A DNA stretch of 33,269 bases from Pirellula staleyi DSM 6068 (GTDB taxonomy: Bacteria; Planctomycetota; Planctomycetia; Pirellulales; Pirellulaceae): the NCBI GenBank assembly GCA_945875845.1, contig CAMCMB010000079.1, forward strand, positions 1-33,269, read 5' to 3'. The position numbers were made by a program, and so were the translations under genes. Positions 24,293-33,269 of this stretch are shown piece after piece (the first letter of the stretch is position 1; the number at the start of each line of letters is the position of its first letter). The notes beneath the pieces are model-generated. The model did no database searches and was not told the DNA's origin. It saw nothing but the letters and a program-made list of their open reading frames with translations.

Positions 24293-27136
24293 TCAGTAGC
24301 CATACACTTCCTTGCGCCGCTTGAATGCCTTGGGGCTGCCTTCCAAGATTGTACAGACTAAGTCTTTGGTACTTGCTGTATCGATCGATCCACGGTCGCG
24401 AACTACTGCATACTCGCTAGCGCCGCGAAGTGGCACGATTAGTTCTGCGTCGCCCAATACGGCAATGTTTGCATTATGTGTAACTACTATAACCTGACGA
24501 TGCTCCTTGATGCTGCGAAGCGAACGTACGAGTGTCTTGTAGATGAACTCGCTGTCAAGATTATCTTCGGGTTGATCAATGATGAGTGGCGATTTGCTTT
24601 TTGAGAACAGGAGAATCGAAAGAAGGATCGATTGCTGCTGGCCGAGGGAAAGGTTGGCGAAGTCCTTGTGAAGGTAGCTCTTTTTTCCGTCTGTATCCGT
24701 GATTATCTTTGTGACTCTGATTTCTGGTCGATCCTGGAAATGACATCGTGAAATATCGCATTTGACTGGCCACTCGCAAAGGGTCTCGATGATTTCAGCC
24801 GCTTCTTGGGGCGAAAATACCCGATTGTTGTTGTCGTCCAGGAGAGCTTCTAAACGGGCTCGATCTTTCTTTTCGATGACATCGAGAAGTTCCATAGGTG
24901 AAATATTGGTTGCGATCAATTTGGCTTTCGGCACTTGGGATGTTCGCCAACCCATTCGAGATTTCACGAGTTCCTCCAATGCGGGTGAATACACACCCTC
25001 ATGGAACTTGATGTTCACGTTGTAATCAACCACTGTTGCCGCCAGATTCTTGTTCATCTGCACCGCAAACGCTTGTCGCGTGGTGAAGAGAAGGCTTCGA
25101 CGATTGCGCCGCTTGGCAATCAACTCTTTGCGGAGTCGGAACGCCGCCCCCCGCTTCGGTACGTTTTTTTGCAACTCGACGAGCTTTGCAGCGTAGTCGA
25201 TTGAATCTTTCGTGACCTTACGAATGAAGGCCATGTCGAGCTTGATGTTTTGCTTTTCGAGTTCCCGGCGCAGTTCTTCAATCCTGTTCTGTGTTTGCTG
25301 CTCTTTTGTCGTCCACTGCTTTAGGTTTTCGATAATTTTTGATGCGGTATTGCCGATCTTTTCATTGAGTTGTGTGGACAGCCCATCGATATCTTTGGCC
25401 AGCAGTTCGACCAATACCTTTACTTGGTCAAATTCGGCCTTGCCGACCGCGAGATTCGTACCATCGAGACCAACGAAAAGGTTTGTGAGTGCTTCACTTT
25501 TGAGTCCTTCCTTGATCGACGCGAGCAGATTGACCAGTTGATTCTTGAGGTTGTCTCGGAACTTTCGCTCCGTTGCGAGCTTCTGTTCGAGGTCGACGAG
25601 TTCACCCGCCTTCTGAGCCTTAAGTGTTGCGACCTGCTGGTCTGCGATTGTTTTGGCTTTCTCGATCGCAGCAATCTGGTTGATCGCAAGCGTAAGCTGC
25701 TCGATCACTGTTTGATTTGCGAGCAACTCCTCCCTTAAGATTTCATCTTCTGCGGCGAACTGAGATAAATCGAGGAAGCTGTCGAGGAACTCAAGCAAGA
25801 CTCCAGGGTCTTCGCCACAACGACGGATAGTTTGGGCGGTTTCTCCTTGGCCGTAGCTTTCGATCGCCACTCGAGTCGGTCCACCTTCGTCCATAGTGTT
25901 AATGACATCGTTTGACTTTGTGCGCGACAGATAGTGCAATTGGCCAACTTCGTCGGAATAGATAAGCGTAATGGCATCGGGCCATACATCGCAGTCGACG
26001 ACGGAATTCTCAATTGGATTGCCAGAAGCAACGCGGAGGGACTCCAACATCGTCGATTTACCAGCGCCCCGACCGCCGATGATGCATGTGAGGTTCTTGC
26101 TGAAATGAACTACCTGACCCGTCAGGAAACCTCCTTCAAGCTTCATACCGACGAAATGCGGGATCATCATCGGAATGAGATCTTCCAACCGTACGCGCGC
26201 CTCACAATCGAGTAGCGCAACTCGCAACGAGTCGAACGAAAGCGATTCCATTTTGAAGCGGGTAACTCGCCGATTGCCGTTTGCATTCCTACCGAGGGCA
26301 CCGAGCGTGTGTGCATCTGATGACATTACTTTGGCTAACTCTAGGTCAACTTCGTGCCCCAATTCTTGGCAGCGGAGAGCAACACAGTTTTTTCGGTCGG
26401 GATTGTCGTCCGAGTGCGAATACCAAGCGCTATTATCGATGTGCAGTATTTCGATGCCGAGCAAATTCTTGCAGTTAAAGATCTCTTGCTTGAAGGTGTC
26501 GAATTTCGGATGTGACTTCTCCAAGCCTGCATCCGACTCGATGTGAGCACAAATACCGAACCCTCCGAACTCCTCCGCGAACTTTAGGATCTGAGGAATT
26601 GTATTCGAGCACGCCTTCTTATCTGGCGTGATCGTCAGTTTGCCGTAGAAACCCTCGAGCTGTTCTGCAGAGGGGCAGTAAACAAGAAAGTGCCCTTGCT
26701 GAGTCGAGAGTTCGACGCCAGGCACGACTAGAAGCGGTTTACCTTCTGCGTGCTTAATTGCCTGTCGGACATTACCAATCACGTTGTGATCGGTGATCGA
26801 GATAACATCCAGTTTCTCCCTTATCGCCGTGTCTACGATTCCTTCTGGAGTCATTGTTGTGTCAGTCACGTCGTACGAACCCGAGACTCCAAATGAATGG
26901 ATATGCAAGTCGGCTCTACGAAACTGTGCTCCGTTAGAATTGGACATCATTTCCGTCAATACCATCATATTTTCCCGTGGGTTCGCAGTAAAATCGAGAT
27001 ATTCCAAGGCTATCCAATTGTGGTCAACACTTGATGTCCAAGGTAGTGGCAGCTCGATTAACCTAACTAGCACATTCTGGCATCTAATCCAGTTGTGGAT
27101 CGTGCCCAATTGATAAGACGCGACGGACATATCCAC
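24293..27136 (-). CDS. TrlF-family PHP-domain SMC-like ATPase
   Basis: This 947-residue protein joins a PHP metal-dependent phosphoesterase domain and a RecN/SMC-like ATPase. The PHP part has ADLHIHSFG (His78, His80), SITDHNVI (Asp116, His117), GVELS and SSDAH (272-276). The ATPase part has IIGGRGAGKSTMLESL (Walker A, 352-367), a long coiled coil (about 480-720), LSLGQQQSILLSIL (signature), LIIDQPEDNLDS (Walker B) and VVTHNAN. It resembles TrlF-type ATPases of defence islands, presumed to cleave nucleic acid when DNA ends or phage cues are sensed. Start is unsure: a GTG at 27136 opens the frame, while ATG 26950/26947 lies just before the PHP domain as in most relatives. Repeats at 27221-27261 lie upstream. 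Confidence 0.85.
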   Translation of the reverse strand: MDMSVASYQLGTIHNWIRCQNVLVRLIELPLPWTSSVDHNWIALEYLDFTANPRENMMVLTEMMSNSNGAQFRRADLHIHSFGVSGSYDVTDTTMTPEGIVDTAIREKLDVISITDHNVIGNVRQAIKHAEGKPLLVVPGVELSTQQGHFLVYCPSAEQLEGFYGKLTITPDKKACSNTIPQILKFAEEFGGFGICAHIESDAGLEKSHPKFDTFKQEIFNCKNLLGIEILHIDNSAWYSHSDDNPDRKNCVALRCQELGHEVDLELAKVMSSDAHTLGALGRNANGNRRVTRFKMESLSFDSLRVALLDCEARVRLEDLIPMMIPHFVGMKLEGGFLTGQVVHFSKNLTCIIGGRGAGKSTMLESLRVASGNPIENSVVDCDVWPDAITLIYSDEVGQLHYLSRTKSNDVINTMDEGGPTRVAIESYGQGETAQTIRRCGEDPGVLLEFLDSFLDLSQFAAEDEILREELLANQTVIEQLTLAINQIAAIEKAKTIADQQVATLKAQKAGELVDLEQKLATERKFRDNLKNQLVNLLASIKEGLKSEALTNLFVGLDGTNLAVGKAEFDQVKVLVELLAKDIDGLSTQLNEKIGNTASKIIENLKQWTTKEQQTQNRIEELRRELEKQNIKLDMAFIRKVTKDSIDYAAKLVELQKNVPKRGAAFRLRKELIAKRRNRRSLLFTTRQAFAVQMNKNLAATVVDYNVNIKFHEGVYSPALEELVKSRMGWRTSQVPKAKLIATNISPMELLDVIEKKDRARLEALLDDNNNRVFSPQEAAEIIETLCEWPVKCDISRCHFQDRPEIRVTKIITDTDGKKSYLHKDFANLSLGQQQSILLSILLFSKSKSPLIIDQPEDNLDSEFIYKTLVRSLRSIKEHRQVIVVTHNANIAVLGDAELIVPLRGASEYAVVRDRGSIDTASTKDLVCTILEGSPKAFKRRKEVYGY

Positions 27137-27220
27137 TGTCAGAGTTTACGCGGTCAAATTCATCTCCGCTGTGCCAATCATGTGTTGAACGGAAATACTT
27201 GTGACGGCTAACTCGCACCA

Positions 27221-27261
27221 GTTTGACACGCGTTTGACACGCTGGAGGTTACGGTGTCAAA
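27221..27261. promoter_or_regulatory. Tandem and inverted TTTGACAC repeats upstream of the TrlF gene
   Basis: GTTTGACACGC occurs twice in tandem (27221-27231, 27232-27242) and GTGTCAAA (27254-27261) is the inverse. They lie between the TrlF-like gene and the rep gene, so they may be an operator for the ATPase, or an iteron-like element of the replicon. Confidence 0.5.
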
Positions 27262-27289
27262 TTTGTTCGCAATTTTTGTGCGATAATTC

Positions 27290-28345
27290 CTATCGCGGCG
27301 TCCCACGTCGTTCAAACCATTTGCGGCAGAAGCCGATGAACGCTGCGTCGCGATTTCGGGGTTCTTCGGTCATCCATTCAAGCCACTCGCGCTCAAGATA
27401 GTAAATGTCCCATCCAGGGCAAGCGTCCTTTGCTGCTTCGTAAGTCATCGTGTTCAAATAGCCAATCTTGGCGTCATCGAACTTGGCTGGAACGATTCCC
27501 GCCGTACCACGGCTTCGGAAGACAATCATTTCGCCGTCATCCATTTCAATGGAATAGTCGGGGATGTGCTGGTGCAATTGGTCCTCTTCGACGATTTGGC
27601 CAATCAGCCGCCGAAACTCCTTAAGCGTTGAGGCAGAACCGCACTTCAACTGGAGTCGCTCAAGCGAGATCTTCCATTCGCTTTGCTTGCCGCAGTGTTT
27701 GCGAGCGATCTCGTAGATTCGTCGCTCCAACGGCTTCCGGAGGCGAAAATAGTCCCGATGCAGAGTCAGGACCTCGTTGTGCCGGATGGCATTGAACACC
27801 CAATCCGAGAGCTTGACTTCAACTTCCTGCATTCGGCCATCGCGGGTTTCGCGAACGATGGTAACTCGTTCAATGAGTCCAAAGTTGTCGAAAACCTCTT
27901 GGCCGCCAGTGGCGACGTTGGTACTAATGCGAGTACCAGCAAGTCGCTCGAAAGCCGCCTTGAGAGCCTCGTATCCTTGCCCGCTTGTCATTCGGTTCGT
28001 AGCTTTGAGCAGGTCATGTGCACGAAACCGCAAAACTTGCGATACTTGTTTTCCTTCATTAATCGAACCCATAAGTTGCGATATGCAGTAGATCAAAACG
28101 TCGCGATCGTGAACCGTTGCAAGGCCATCCGCCGAAGGTTTGATCACGACATAGTTAGCCCCATTTTCATACCGACGAATTCGGTGGTCTGGCTTCGTTG
28201 ACAGGGAGAAGATTGGATGCTCCATCGAAGCCATGTCGCCCTTTGGAACTGCGTCGAAGATATCGCAAACAAGGAAGTCTGGTGTTGGGTGCCGGTCAGG
28301 GAGTAGGGGGGATCGATCTTTGAATTGGGCTGCGATTTCGGTCAT
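27290..28345 (-). CDS. Plasmid replication initiator (RPA family)
   Basis: This 351-residue protein matches the replication initiator protein A family. Signatures are FSLSTKPDHRIRRYENGANYVVIKPSADGLATVHDRDVLIYCISQL, then SQVLRFRAHDLLKATNR, YEALKAAFERLAGTRI, and DWVFNAI..LTLHRDYFRLRKPLERRIYEIARKHCG. These form two winged-helix domains. The C-terminal FCRKWFERRG completes the family. It initiates replication by binding iterons, of which six lie immediately upstream of the ATG at 28345. A broken second copy of its 3' portion lies at 29037-29128. Confidence 0.9.
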   Translation of the reverse strand: MTEIAAQFKDRSPLLPDRHPTPDFLVCDIFDAVPKGDMASMEHPIFSLSTKPDHRIRRYENGANYVVIKPSADGLATVHDRDVLIYCISQLMGSINEGKQVSQVLRFRAHDLLKATNRMTSGQGYEALKAAFERLAGTRISTNVATGGQEVFDNFGLIERVTIVRETRDGRMQEVEVKLSDWVFNAIRHNEVLTLHRDYFRLRKPLERRIYEIARKHCGKQSEWKISLERLQLKCGSASTLKEFRRLIGQIVEEDQLHQHIPDYSIEMDDGEMIVFRSRGTAGIVPAKFDDAKIGYLNTMTYEAAKDACPGWDIYYLEREWLEWMTEEPRNRDAAFIGFCRKWFERRGTPR

Positions 28346-28356
28346 GACGGAGATAC

Positions 28357-28506
28357 TTCGTCATTTCACACACCGAGTCAAGCAGATTCGTCATTTCACA
28401 CACTGAAGTGTCCCGTTTCGACATATCACACACCAGCCACAATCTTCGATGGTTTACACACCGTTTTTCGATGGTTTACACACCAAGCTTCGATGGTTTA
28501 CACACC
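28357..28506. repeat. Six iterons of the replication origin
   Basis: Three units with TTCGTCATTTCACACACC or close variants start at 28357, 28387 and 28417, exactly 30 bases apart. Three TTCGATGGTTTACACACC units start at 28445, 28467 and 28489, exactly 22 bases apart. All share TTCG, eight mixed bases, then CACACC. They are in helical phase within each group and precede rep. This is a standard iteron origin. Confidence 0.9.
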
Positions 28507-28550
28507 GACCACTTCGAAAACGCCAAGCAATTCAAATGAATAGCGACGGC

Positions 28551-28622
28551 TATCCACAGCGTAACACTCTATTTAACAGAAGTATATAACACACGGACGA
28601 TGTAAGTGAAAGCTGTGGATAA
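28551..28622. other. Origin with DnaA boxes
   Basis: CTATCCACA (28550-28558) and the perfect inverted box TGTGGATAA (28614-28622) flank an AT-rich stretch (TAACACTCTATTTAACAG and TATATAACA). This is the probable opening region of the origin, next to the iterons. Confidence 0.75.
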
Positions 28623-28904
28623 GTCATCTCAACTCATTGCCTCATTCGTGCGGCAAGCAATGAGGTGCCTATTGGCCAGAAACACTTTTCCAAAAAGAAG
28701 ATTCAACGTGCCAGTGAACCAAGACACCAAGGCCGTTGAGTCGGCTAAAGGCAGCATCCTACACCAAGCCAATCAAGGCAAGCCTAAACAAACAGAGGGT
28801 TGGTTCCTCAACACACTCCATACTAGCCCGAGCAAGCGGAGAGGTTTCTAAGTGGCATGCAATAAAGAGGAGCGTATGGCAAAGACGTCGCCCAGCTAAC
28901 GAGA
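28623..28904. other. Non-coding remnant region
   Basis: No supported gene. The frame at 28606-28851 has no ribosome site or motif. Confidence 0.35.
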
Positions 28905-29012
28905 TATGGAGCCCGACTTGAACCGCCCCTGGTACACATGCCCCATTCTGGTCGTCCTATAGTGAGCATGATACCTTTGAGTATGAGTCAGCCCAATGTA
29001 GTGATCGAAGCG
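28905..29012 (-). pseudogene. Fragment of a REP-associated (Y1-like) transposase
   Basis: On the minus strand the frame reads YIGLTHTQRYHAHYRTTRMG and then HVYQGRFKSG. This is the segment of REP-associated tyrosine transposases that runs between the conserved helix and the QGRFK motif. Neither the N-terminal HxH motif nor the C-terminal end is present, so it is a short remnant. Such enzymes move or maintain short palindromic elements; no such elements were seen around it. Confidence 0.7.
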
Positions 29013-29036
29013 GCCCATTTCGCCGTCTTCACCTGG

Positions 29037-29128
29037 GCGTCCCCCGTCGCTCGAACCATTTGCGGCAAAAGCCAATGGCATTGAACACCCAATCCGATAA
29101 CTTGACTTCAACTTCCTGCATTCGTCCA
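29037..29128 (-). pseudogene. Internally deleted second copy of the rep gene
   Basis: Bases 29037-29077 match the 3' end of rep (27298-27338; FCRKWFERRG) with few changes. Bases 29075-29128 match an internal part of rep (27786-27838), so about 450 bases are missing between the two. The join lies at a short shared ATGG. It retains no function. Confidence 0.8.
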
Positions 29129-29159
29129 ATGCTAGACGAATCAATGGGTTACGGACCCT

Positions 29160-29194
29160 TATCCACAGCGTAACACTCTATTTAACAGAAGTAT
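29160..29194. repeat. Direct copy of the origin segment
   Basis: Thirty-five bases are identical to 28551-28585 (TATCCACAGC through AGAAGTAT), and 29159-29167 is the perfect DnaA box TTATCCACA. Together with the rep fragment it is the remnant of a second replication locus. Confidence 0.85.
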
Positions 29195-29343
29195 TTTGCA
29201 CACAGGCCAGCCTATCAATCGAACATAATCCGATCACCAAACTAGGTCCTTTTGTCTGAATGTGTCAGGACTCCTTGACCAGACCCTCAAACTACCTCTA
29301 TTTTAGAGCGGAATTCCATCACGCTCATCTCATAGGATCATCT

Positions 29344-30900
29344 GTGGCCAAGAAAAAAGCCTCTACCAACGAAGAACCACTCGAAAAGCAGCTCTGGAAA
29401 GCAGCAGACAAGCTTCGAAAGAACATCGATGCGGCTGAATACAAGCACGTGGTTCTCGGGCTCATCTTTCTGAAATACATCTCGGATTCGTTCGAAGAGT
29501 TGCATTCAAAATTAGCATCAGGGGACAGCGAATACGCTGGGGCCGATCCAGAAGACAAGGACGAATACAAAGGCGAAAACGTCTTCTTCGTTCCTACGCA
29601 AGCTCGATGGACGTATTTGTTGAGCCAAGCCAAACAACCGACCATCGGTAAGACGGTCGATGATGCAATGGATGCGATCGAAAAGGAAAACCCAATCCTC
29701 AAAGGCGTCCTACCCAAAGTCTTCGCTAGGCAAAACCTCGATCCAACCAGCTTAGGTGAACTCATTGACCTCGTGGGCAACATCGCCATGGGCGATGCCA
29801 AGGCTCGCAGTGCCGATGTGCTCGGCCATGTCTTCGAGTATTTTCTCGGTGAGTTTGCTCTCGCCGAAGGCAAACAAGGCGGTCAGTTCTATACGCCTCG
29901 TTCCATCGTGGAATTGCTCGTCGCGATGCTTGAACCCTACAAAGGTCGCGTGTTCGATCCATGCTGCGGCTCAGGCGGTATGTTCGTGCAAAGCGAGAAG
30001 TTCGTTGAGCAACATCAAGGTCGCGTCAATGATATCTCCATCTATGGGCAGGAAAGCAATCAGACCACATGGCGGCTGGCCAAGATGAATCTGGCCATTC
30101 GTGGTATCGATGCCTCGCAAGTCGCTTGGAACAACGAAGGCTCGTTTCTAAACGACGCTCACAAAGATCTCAAAGCTGACTTCATCATCGCCAATCCTCC
30201 GTTTAACGTCAGTGACTGGAGTGGCGAGCTACTTCGCAAAGACGGACGTTGGACCTATGGCGTGCCGCCAGTCGGAAGTGCCAACTTTGCATGGCTGCAA
30301 CACTTTGTGTTTCACTTGGCACCGACGGGGCGCGCGGGCGTGGTATTGTCCAAAGGTGCGTTGACAAGCAAGTCCAGTGGAGAAGGGGATATCCGCAAGG
30401 CGATGATCGCAGATGGGAATCTTATTGACTGCATCGTTAACCTACCTGCCAAGCTATTTCTGAATACACAAATCCCCGCAGCGCTTTGGTTCCTCAATCG
30501 TACTCGAAAAAGCAAACACCCACGAAAAACAGAGATCCTTTTTATTGATGCTCGCAATCTTGGGCATTTAATCAATCGCCGCACCAAAGAGTTGTCTGAG
30601 ACCGACATCGAGCAAATTGCTAAGACCTATCACGCGTGGCGCACGGGCGAGTCTGGCTACGAGGATGTGAAAGGCTTTTGCGCGTCAGTGCAAATCGAGC
30701 GAGTTGCCGAGCTTGATTATGTCCTGACGCCTGGTCGATACGTGGGCCTTCCCGACGAGGAAGACGATTTCGATTTTGCCGAACGCTTTGCAGCACTCAA
30801 AGCAGAGTTCGAAGCACAGCTTCAGGAGGAGGCGAAGCTCAATCAAGCCATAGCCGAGAACCTAGCCAAGGTGAAAATACCTGAGGGCAAGGAGCAATGA
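29344..30900 (+). CDS. hsdM: Type I restriction-modification DNA methyltransferase, HsdM
   Basis: This 518-residue protein starts at GTG 29344 ([13 protein letters not shown] seven bases upstream); a start at ATG 29260 would add 28 unmatched residues. The N-terminal helical domain [35 protein letters not shown] is the HsdM N-domain. SAM motif [13 protein letters not shown] (204-215), QGGQFYTP and the catalytic NPPFNVSDW (284-292) follow, and the tail ([19 protein letters not shown]) is a coiled coil. It methylates adenine at the sites chosen by HsdS. Its stop overlaps the next gene as ATGA. HsdR is not in the window. Confidence 0.95.
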   Translation: MAKKKASTNEEPLEKQLWKAADKLRKNIDAAEYKHVVLGLIFLKYISDSFEELHSKLASGDSEYAGADPEDKDEYKGENVFFVPTQARWTYLLSQAKQPTIGKTVDDAMDAIEKENPILKGVLPKVFARQNLDPTSLGELIDLVGNIAMGDAKARSADVLGHVFEYFLGEFALAEGKQGGQFYTPRSIVELLVAMLEPYKGRVFDPCCGSGGMFVQSEKFVEQHQGRVNDISIYGQESNQTTWRLAKMNLAIRGIDASQVAWNNEGSFLNDAHKDLKADFIIANPPFNVSDWSGELLRKDGRWTYGVPPVGSANFAWLQHFVFHLAPTGRAGVVLSKGALTSKSSGEGDIRKAMIADGNLIDCIVNLPAKLFLNTQIPAALWFLNRTRKSKHPRKTEILFIDARNLGHLINRRTKELSETDIEQIAKTYHAWRTGESGYEDVKGFCASVQIERVAELDYVLTPGRYVGLPDEEDDFDFAERFAALKAEFEAQLQEEAKLNQAIAENLAKVKIPEGKEQ

Positions 30901-32027
30901 GCGATATCGTCAAGACCGATGAATACCGACAATGGATCGTATCCATCAAGAGACGGATCCAGGCATCGCAAATCAAGGCCGCTATTGCCGTCAATCGCGA
31001 GCTTCTCGAGCTGTATTGGTTTATGGGGCAGCAGATAATCGAACGTCAGGAGTCTGCCAAATGGGGTGACGGATTCTTGGTTCAGATGAGTGACGACCTA
31101 CTAAAAGAATTCCCTGAAATGAAAGGATTTTCACATCGCAATCTGAAGTCGATTCGCCAATGGTTTCGGTTTTGGAATTCCGCGTTAGAAATTGGGAAAC
31201 AGCCTGCTGCCCAATTGCCTCCAAAAGGGAAACAACTTGTTTCCCAAACAGAAACAAAGCAGCCACTGCCGAATTCGCCGATAACTCCAATTGCGCCACA
31301 ACTTGTATCGCAAATTCCTTGGGGTCACAACATTCTGATAATTCAGAAGTTAAGCGATCCAAAAGATGCACTTTTTTACGTCCAAAGAACGATCGAAAAC
31401 AATTGGTCTCGAGCCGTTCTGACCCATCACATCGAATCCAACCTGCACTTGCGCGAAGGGAAGGCTATCAACAACTTTGCTGCGACATTGCCTGAGCCTG
31501 AGTCCGATTTGGCAAAGCAACTCCTTCGCGATCCGTATAACTTCGACTTTCTGACGTTAACGCAGCGACACAACGAACGCGAACTGGAAGACGGTCTCAT
31601 CGAGCACATCACCAAGTTCTTGTTGGAACTCGGAGCAGGCTTTGCTTATGTCGGCAGACAGTATCGCATCGTCGTCGATGAGGACGAATACTTCATCGAT
31701 CTGTTGTTCTATCATCTTCGACTGCATTGCTACGTCGTGATAGAGCTCAAGGTCGACAAGTTCAAACCTGAATACGCTGGCAAGCTGAACTTCTACGTCT
31801 CAGCAGTCGACAGCCAGATTCGAACCGAAGGCGACGCAGCCACGATCGGCATTTTGATCTGCAAGTCCAAGAGCGACATTAAGGTCGAGTACTCGCTTAG
31901 AGACCTAAACAAGCCAATAGGCGTAAGCGAGTATCAGATAACGCAGAACCTGCCGGAGCAATTGAAGTCTTCGCTACCAAGCATCGAGCAGATTGAAGCA
32001 CAGTTTTTCAGTGAGCAACAACAATGA
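30897..32027 (+). CDS. DUF1016 (YhcG-like) PD-(D/E)XK nuclease-like protein
   Basis: This 376-residue protein has an N-terminal DUF1016 domain ([21 protein letters not shown], then [17 protein letters not shown]). A variable middle (95-145) is rich in Q and P. Then comes [41 protein letters not shown]. At the C-terminus is a PD-(D/E)xK core, [27 protein letters not shown], with the D and E-x-K residues in place. Such genes often sit in type I operons between hsdM and hsdS, where their role is unsettled; nuclease activity is inferred. The start overlaps hsdM as ATGA and the stop overlaps hsdS. Confidence 0.9.
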   Translation: MSDIVKTDEYRQWIVSIKRRIQASQIKAAIAVNRELLELYWFMGQQIIERQESAKWGDGFLVQMSDDLLKEFPEMKGFSHRNLKSIRQWFRFWNSALEIGKQPAAQLPPKGKQLVSQTETKQPLPNSPITPIAPQLVSQIPWGHNILIIQKLSDPKDALFYVQRTIENNWSRAVLTHHIESNLHLREGKAINNFAATLPEPESDLAKQLLRDPYNFDFLTLTQRHNERELEDGLIEHITKFLLELGAGFAYVGRQYRIVVDEDEYFIDLLFYHLRLHCYVVIELKVDKFKPEYAGKLNFYVSAVDSQIRTEGDAATIGILICKSKSDIKVEYSLRDLNKPIGVSEYQITQNLPEQLKSSLPSIEQIEAQFFSEQQQ

Positions 32028-33127
32028 TCGGAAATTGGACCGAAGTAACCTTACAAGCAATAGCCGATATTATTCCTGGATTCGCGTTCAAGGGAACAGA
32101 TTTTGGTGACCTCGGCGAGTTAGTCATCAAGATCAAGGACATTTCGCCGCCTATAATTGACACATCCGCTGCCAAACGAGTCGAACTTAAAAAGTATGCC
32201 GGAAAAAGTTTTGCAAAGTACCAAATTCAAAAAGGCGATTTTGCTATGGCAATGACAGGGGCAACTATCGGAAAAATTGGACGCTGTAACTCGAGAATCG
32301 TCGCTTACATAAATCAGCGAGTGGCGAAGATTTCGCCGAAGAAAAGCGTTGATCGTGACTTTGTATATCACGCACTACAAGTACCAGAATTCGAGCAATT
32401 CATCCAAAACAATATCGATAGCCATAGCGCACAGGAGAACATAAGCGGTAACAGCCTTGGACGTTTTCCAATACTGTTGCCAAACAAACTGTCAGAACAA
32501 CGCGCGATCGCATCTGTGCTCAGTAGCCTAGATGACAAGATCGACCTGCTCCATCGCCAAAACAAAACGCTCGAAGCCATGGCCGAAACCCTCTTCCGCC
32601 AGTGGTTTGTGGAGACTACTTGCAATTCTTGGGCAATCCAACCGCTAAGCGGTATAGCAGATTTCCTCAATGGGCTAGCATGTCAGAAATACCCGCCGAG
32701 TTGTCCGTCCGATTGCCTTCCGGTCCTTAAGATAAAGGAACTTACTTCTGGCATCAGCGAATCAAGTGACGTTGCATCAGCAAACGTTAAACCCGAGTAC
32801 GTTATTAACGGAGGCGATGTGATATTCTCATGGTCGGCTACTCTCCTCGTAAAGATTTGGGATGGTCCGACTTGTGTGTTGAATCAGCATTTGTTCAAAG
32901 TCACCTCCGCAGAGTTTCCGAAATGGTTTTTCTATCTTTGGTGCAAGCATCACCTCGAAGAATTCAAAGCAATATCAAGTGCTCATGCTACAACGATGGG
33001 TCATATAAAACGAAGTGATCTTGATGAGGCGATGGTCCGCATTCCGCCAAACTTAGAATTGAGGAAGATGAACGCTGTAATTGCGCCGATTATTGAAAAG
33101 ATCGAGAGCAATAATCGGCAACTGTGA
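32024..33127 (+). CDS. hsdS: Type I restriction-modification specificity subunit, HsdS
   Basis: This 367-residue protein starts at ATG 32024, overlapping the gene before it. The first target-recognition domain (WTEVTLQAIADIIPGFAFKG to NSLGRFPILLP) is followed by the conserved spacer helix SEQRAIASVLSSLDDKIDLLHRQNKTLEAMAETLFRQWFVE. The second domain (NSWAIQPLSGIADFLNGLACQ to LRKMNAVIAPIIEKIESNNRQL) ends at the stop. Relatives usually continue with a coiled tail; here translation ends exactly after NRQL, so the C-terminal helix is shortened by about 25-35 residues. This could be due to an insertion just after the gene. The subunit sets the DNA target of the methylase. Confidence 0.9.
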   Translation: MIGNWTEVTLQAIADIIPGFAFKGTDFGDLGELVIKIKDISPPIIDTSAAKRVELKKYAGKSFAKYQIQKGDFAMAMTGATIGKIGRCNSRIVAYINQRVAKISPKKSVDRDFVYHALQVPEFEQFIQNNIDSHSAQENISGNSLGRFPILLPNKLSEQRAIASVLSSLDDKIDLLHRQNKTLEAMAETLFRQWFVETTCNSWAIQPLSGIADFLNGLACQKYPPSCPSDCLPVLKIKELTSGISESSDVASANVKPEYVINGGDVIFSWSATLLVKIWDGPTCVLNQHLFKVTSAEFPKWFFYLWCKHHLEEFKAISSAHATTMGHIKRSDLDEAMVRIPPNLELRKMNAVIAPIIEKIESNNRQL

Positions 33128-33269
33128 CCGTCGTCTGAAAGGGAGCCATTTTCGGCGGCGCTTTGGGAGCCACTTTTGATACTTCCGTCGTGCGCCTTCT
33201 TCTTCCGCCGTTTTTCTTAATTTCCTACTTAGAAAAACGAGAGATATCTCGCAAGTATTCCTTCTTTGA
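33128..33269. mobile_element. Possible insertion sequence end
   Basis: GGGAGCCATTTT (33141-33152) and GGGAGCCACTTT (33165-33176) are repeated 24 bases apart directly after the truncated hsdS, as in the terminal repeats of some IS21-like elements. The window ends before a transposase can be seen. A CGAGAGATATCTCG palindrome lies near 33237. Confidence 0.45.

Overview
The window looks like part of a planctomycete (Pirellula/Rhodopirellula-like) plasmid or integrative plasmid. It carries a full plasmid backbone: an RPA-type replication initiator with iterons, ParA plus a small partition partner, a MobF relaxase-helicase, and tyrosine recombinases. The planctomycete assignment is an inference. 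It rests on an ECF sigma factor paired with a Ser/Thr kinase that ends in a formylglycine-generating-enzyme (FGE) domain, a PEP-CTERM protein, medium GC, and strings of small lineage-specific hypothetical genes. No database search could be run.

Layout. 1-1600: no convincing gene; a hairpin-rich, repeat-bearing stretch (about 470-1200). 1607-1650: the exact 3' half of tRNA-Arg(ACG), which looks like an integrase attachment site. 1830-2968: a tyrosine integrase broken by a one-base frameshift. 3084-3586: two AlpA/excisionase-like genes. 4057-5507: an XRE regulator translationally coupled to a nucleoside-phosphorylase-superfamily enzyme. 5644-6817: a perfect 13+6+13 inverted repeat shaped like a tyrosine-recombinase core site, just upstream of an intact tyrosine recombinase. 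7382-9263: ArdC-like antirestriction protein, RadC-like JAB protein and a zinc-ribbon hypothetical.

9651-11383: a secreted PEP-CTERM/RTX fusion protein and a 51-residue hydrophobic peptide. 11929-15661: ECF sigma factor and a 1067-residue kinase-TM-FGE protein. 15986-19013: MobF relaxase-helicase with a small partner gene. 19012-19640: a probable transfer-origin region with a perfect 17-bp inverted repeat. 19670-22189: an operon of small accessory genes, including an orphan DNA methyltransferase, several preceded by the same GAAAGGA-type ribosome binding site. 22190-23065: non-coding, ending in palindromes and a dense CATGC/GCATG array (centromere candidate) before parA. 24293-27136: a PHP-SMC-like TrlF-family ATPase. 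27290-28622: the rep gene, six iterons and DnaA boxes. 28900-29205: debris, made of a transposase fragment and an internally deleted second copy of the rep/origin locus. 29344-33127: a type I restriction-modification cluster (HsdM, DUF1016 nuclease-like protein, HsdS). HsdS lacks the usual C-terminal tail and is followed by IS-like terminal repeats.

How it fits together. The replication, partition and mobilisation genes maintain and spread the element. ArdC and RadC-like proteins could protect it on entry. The type I system, TrlF ATPase and XRE-phosphorylase pair are plausible defence cargo. The tRNA half-site has element-like sequence on both sides and the neighbouring integrase is frameshifted. 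One reading is therefore an integrative element now living as a free plasmid.
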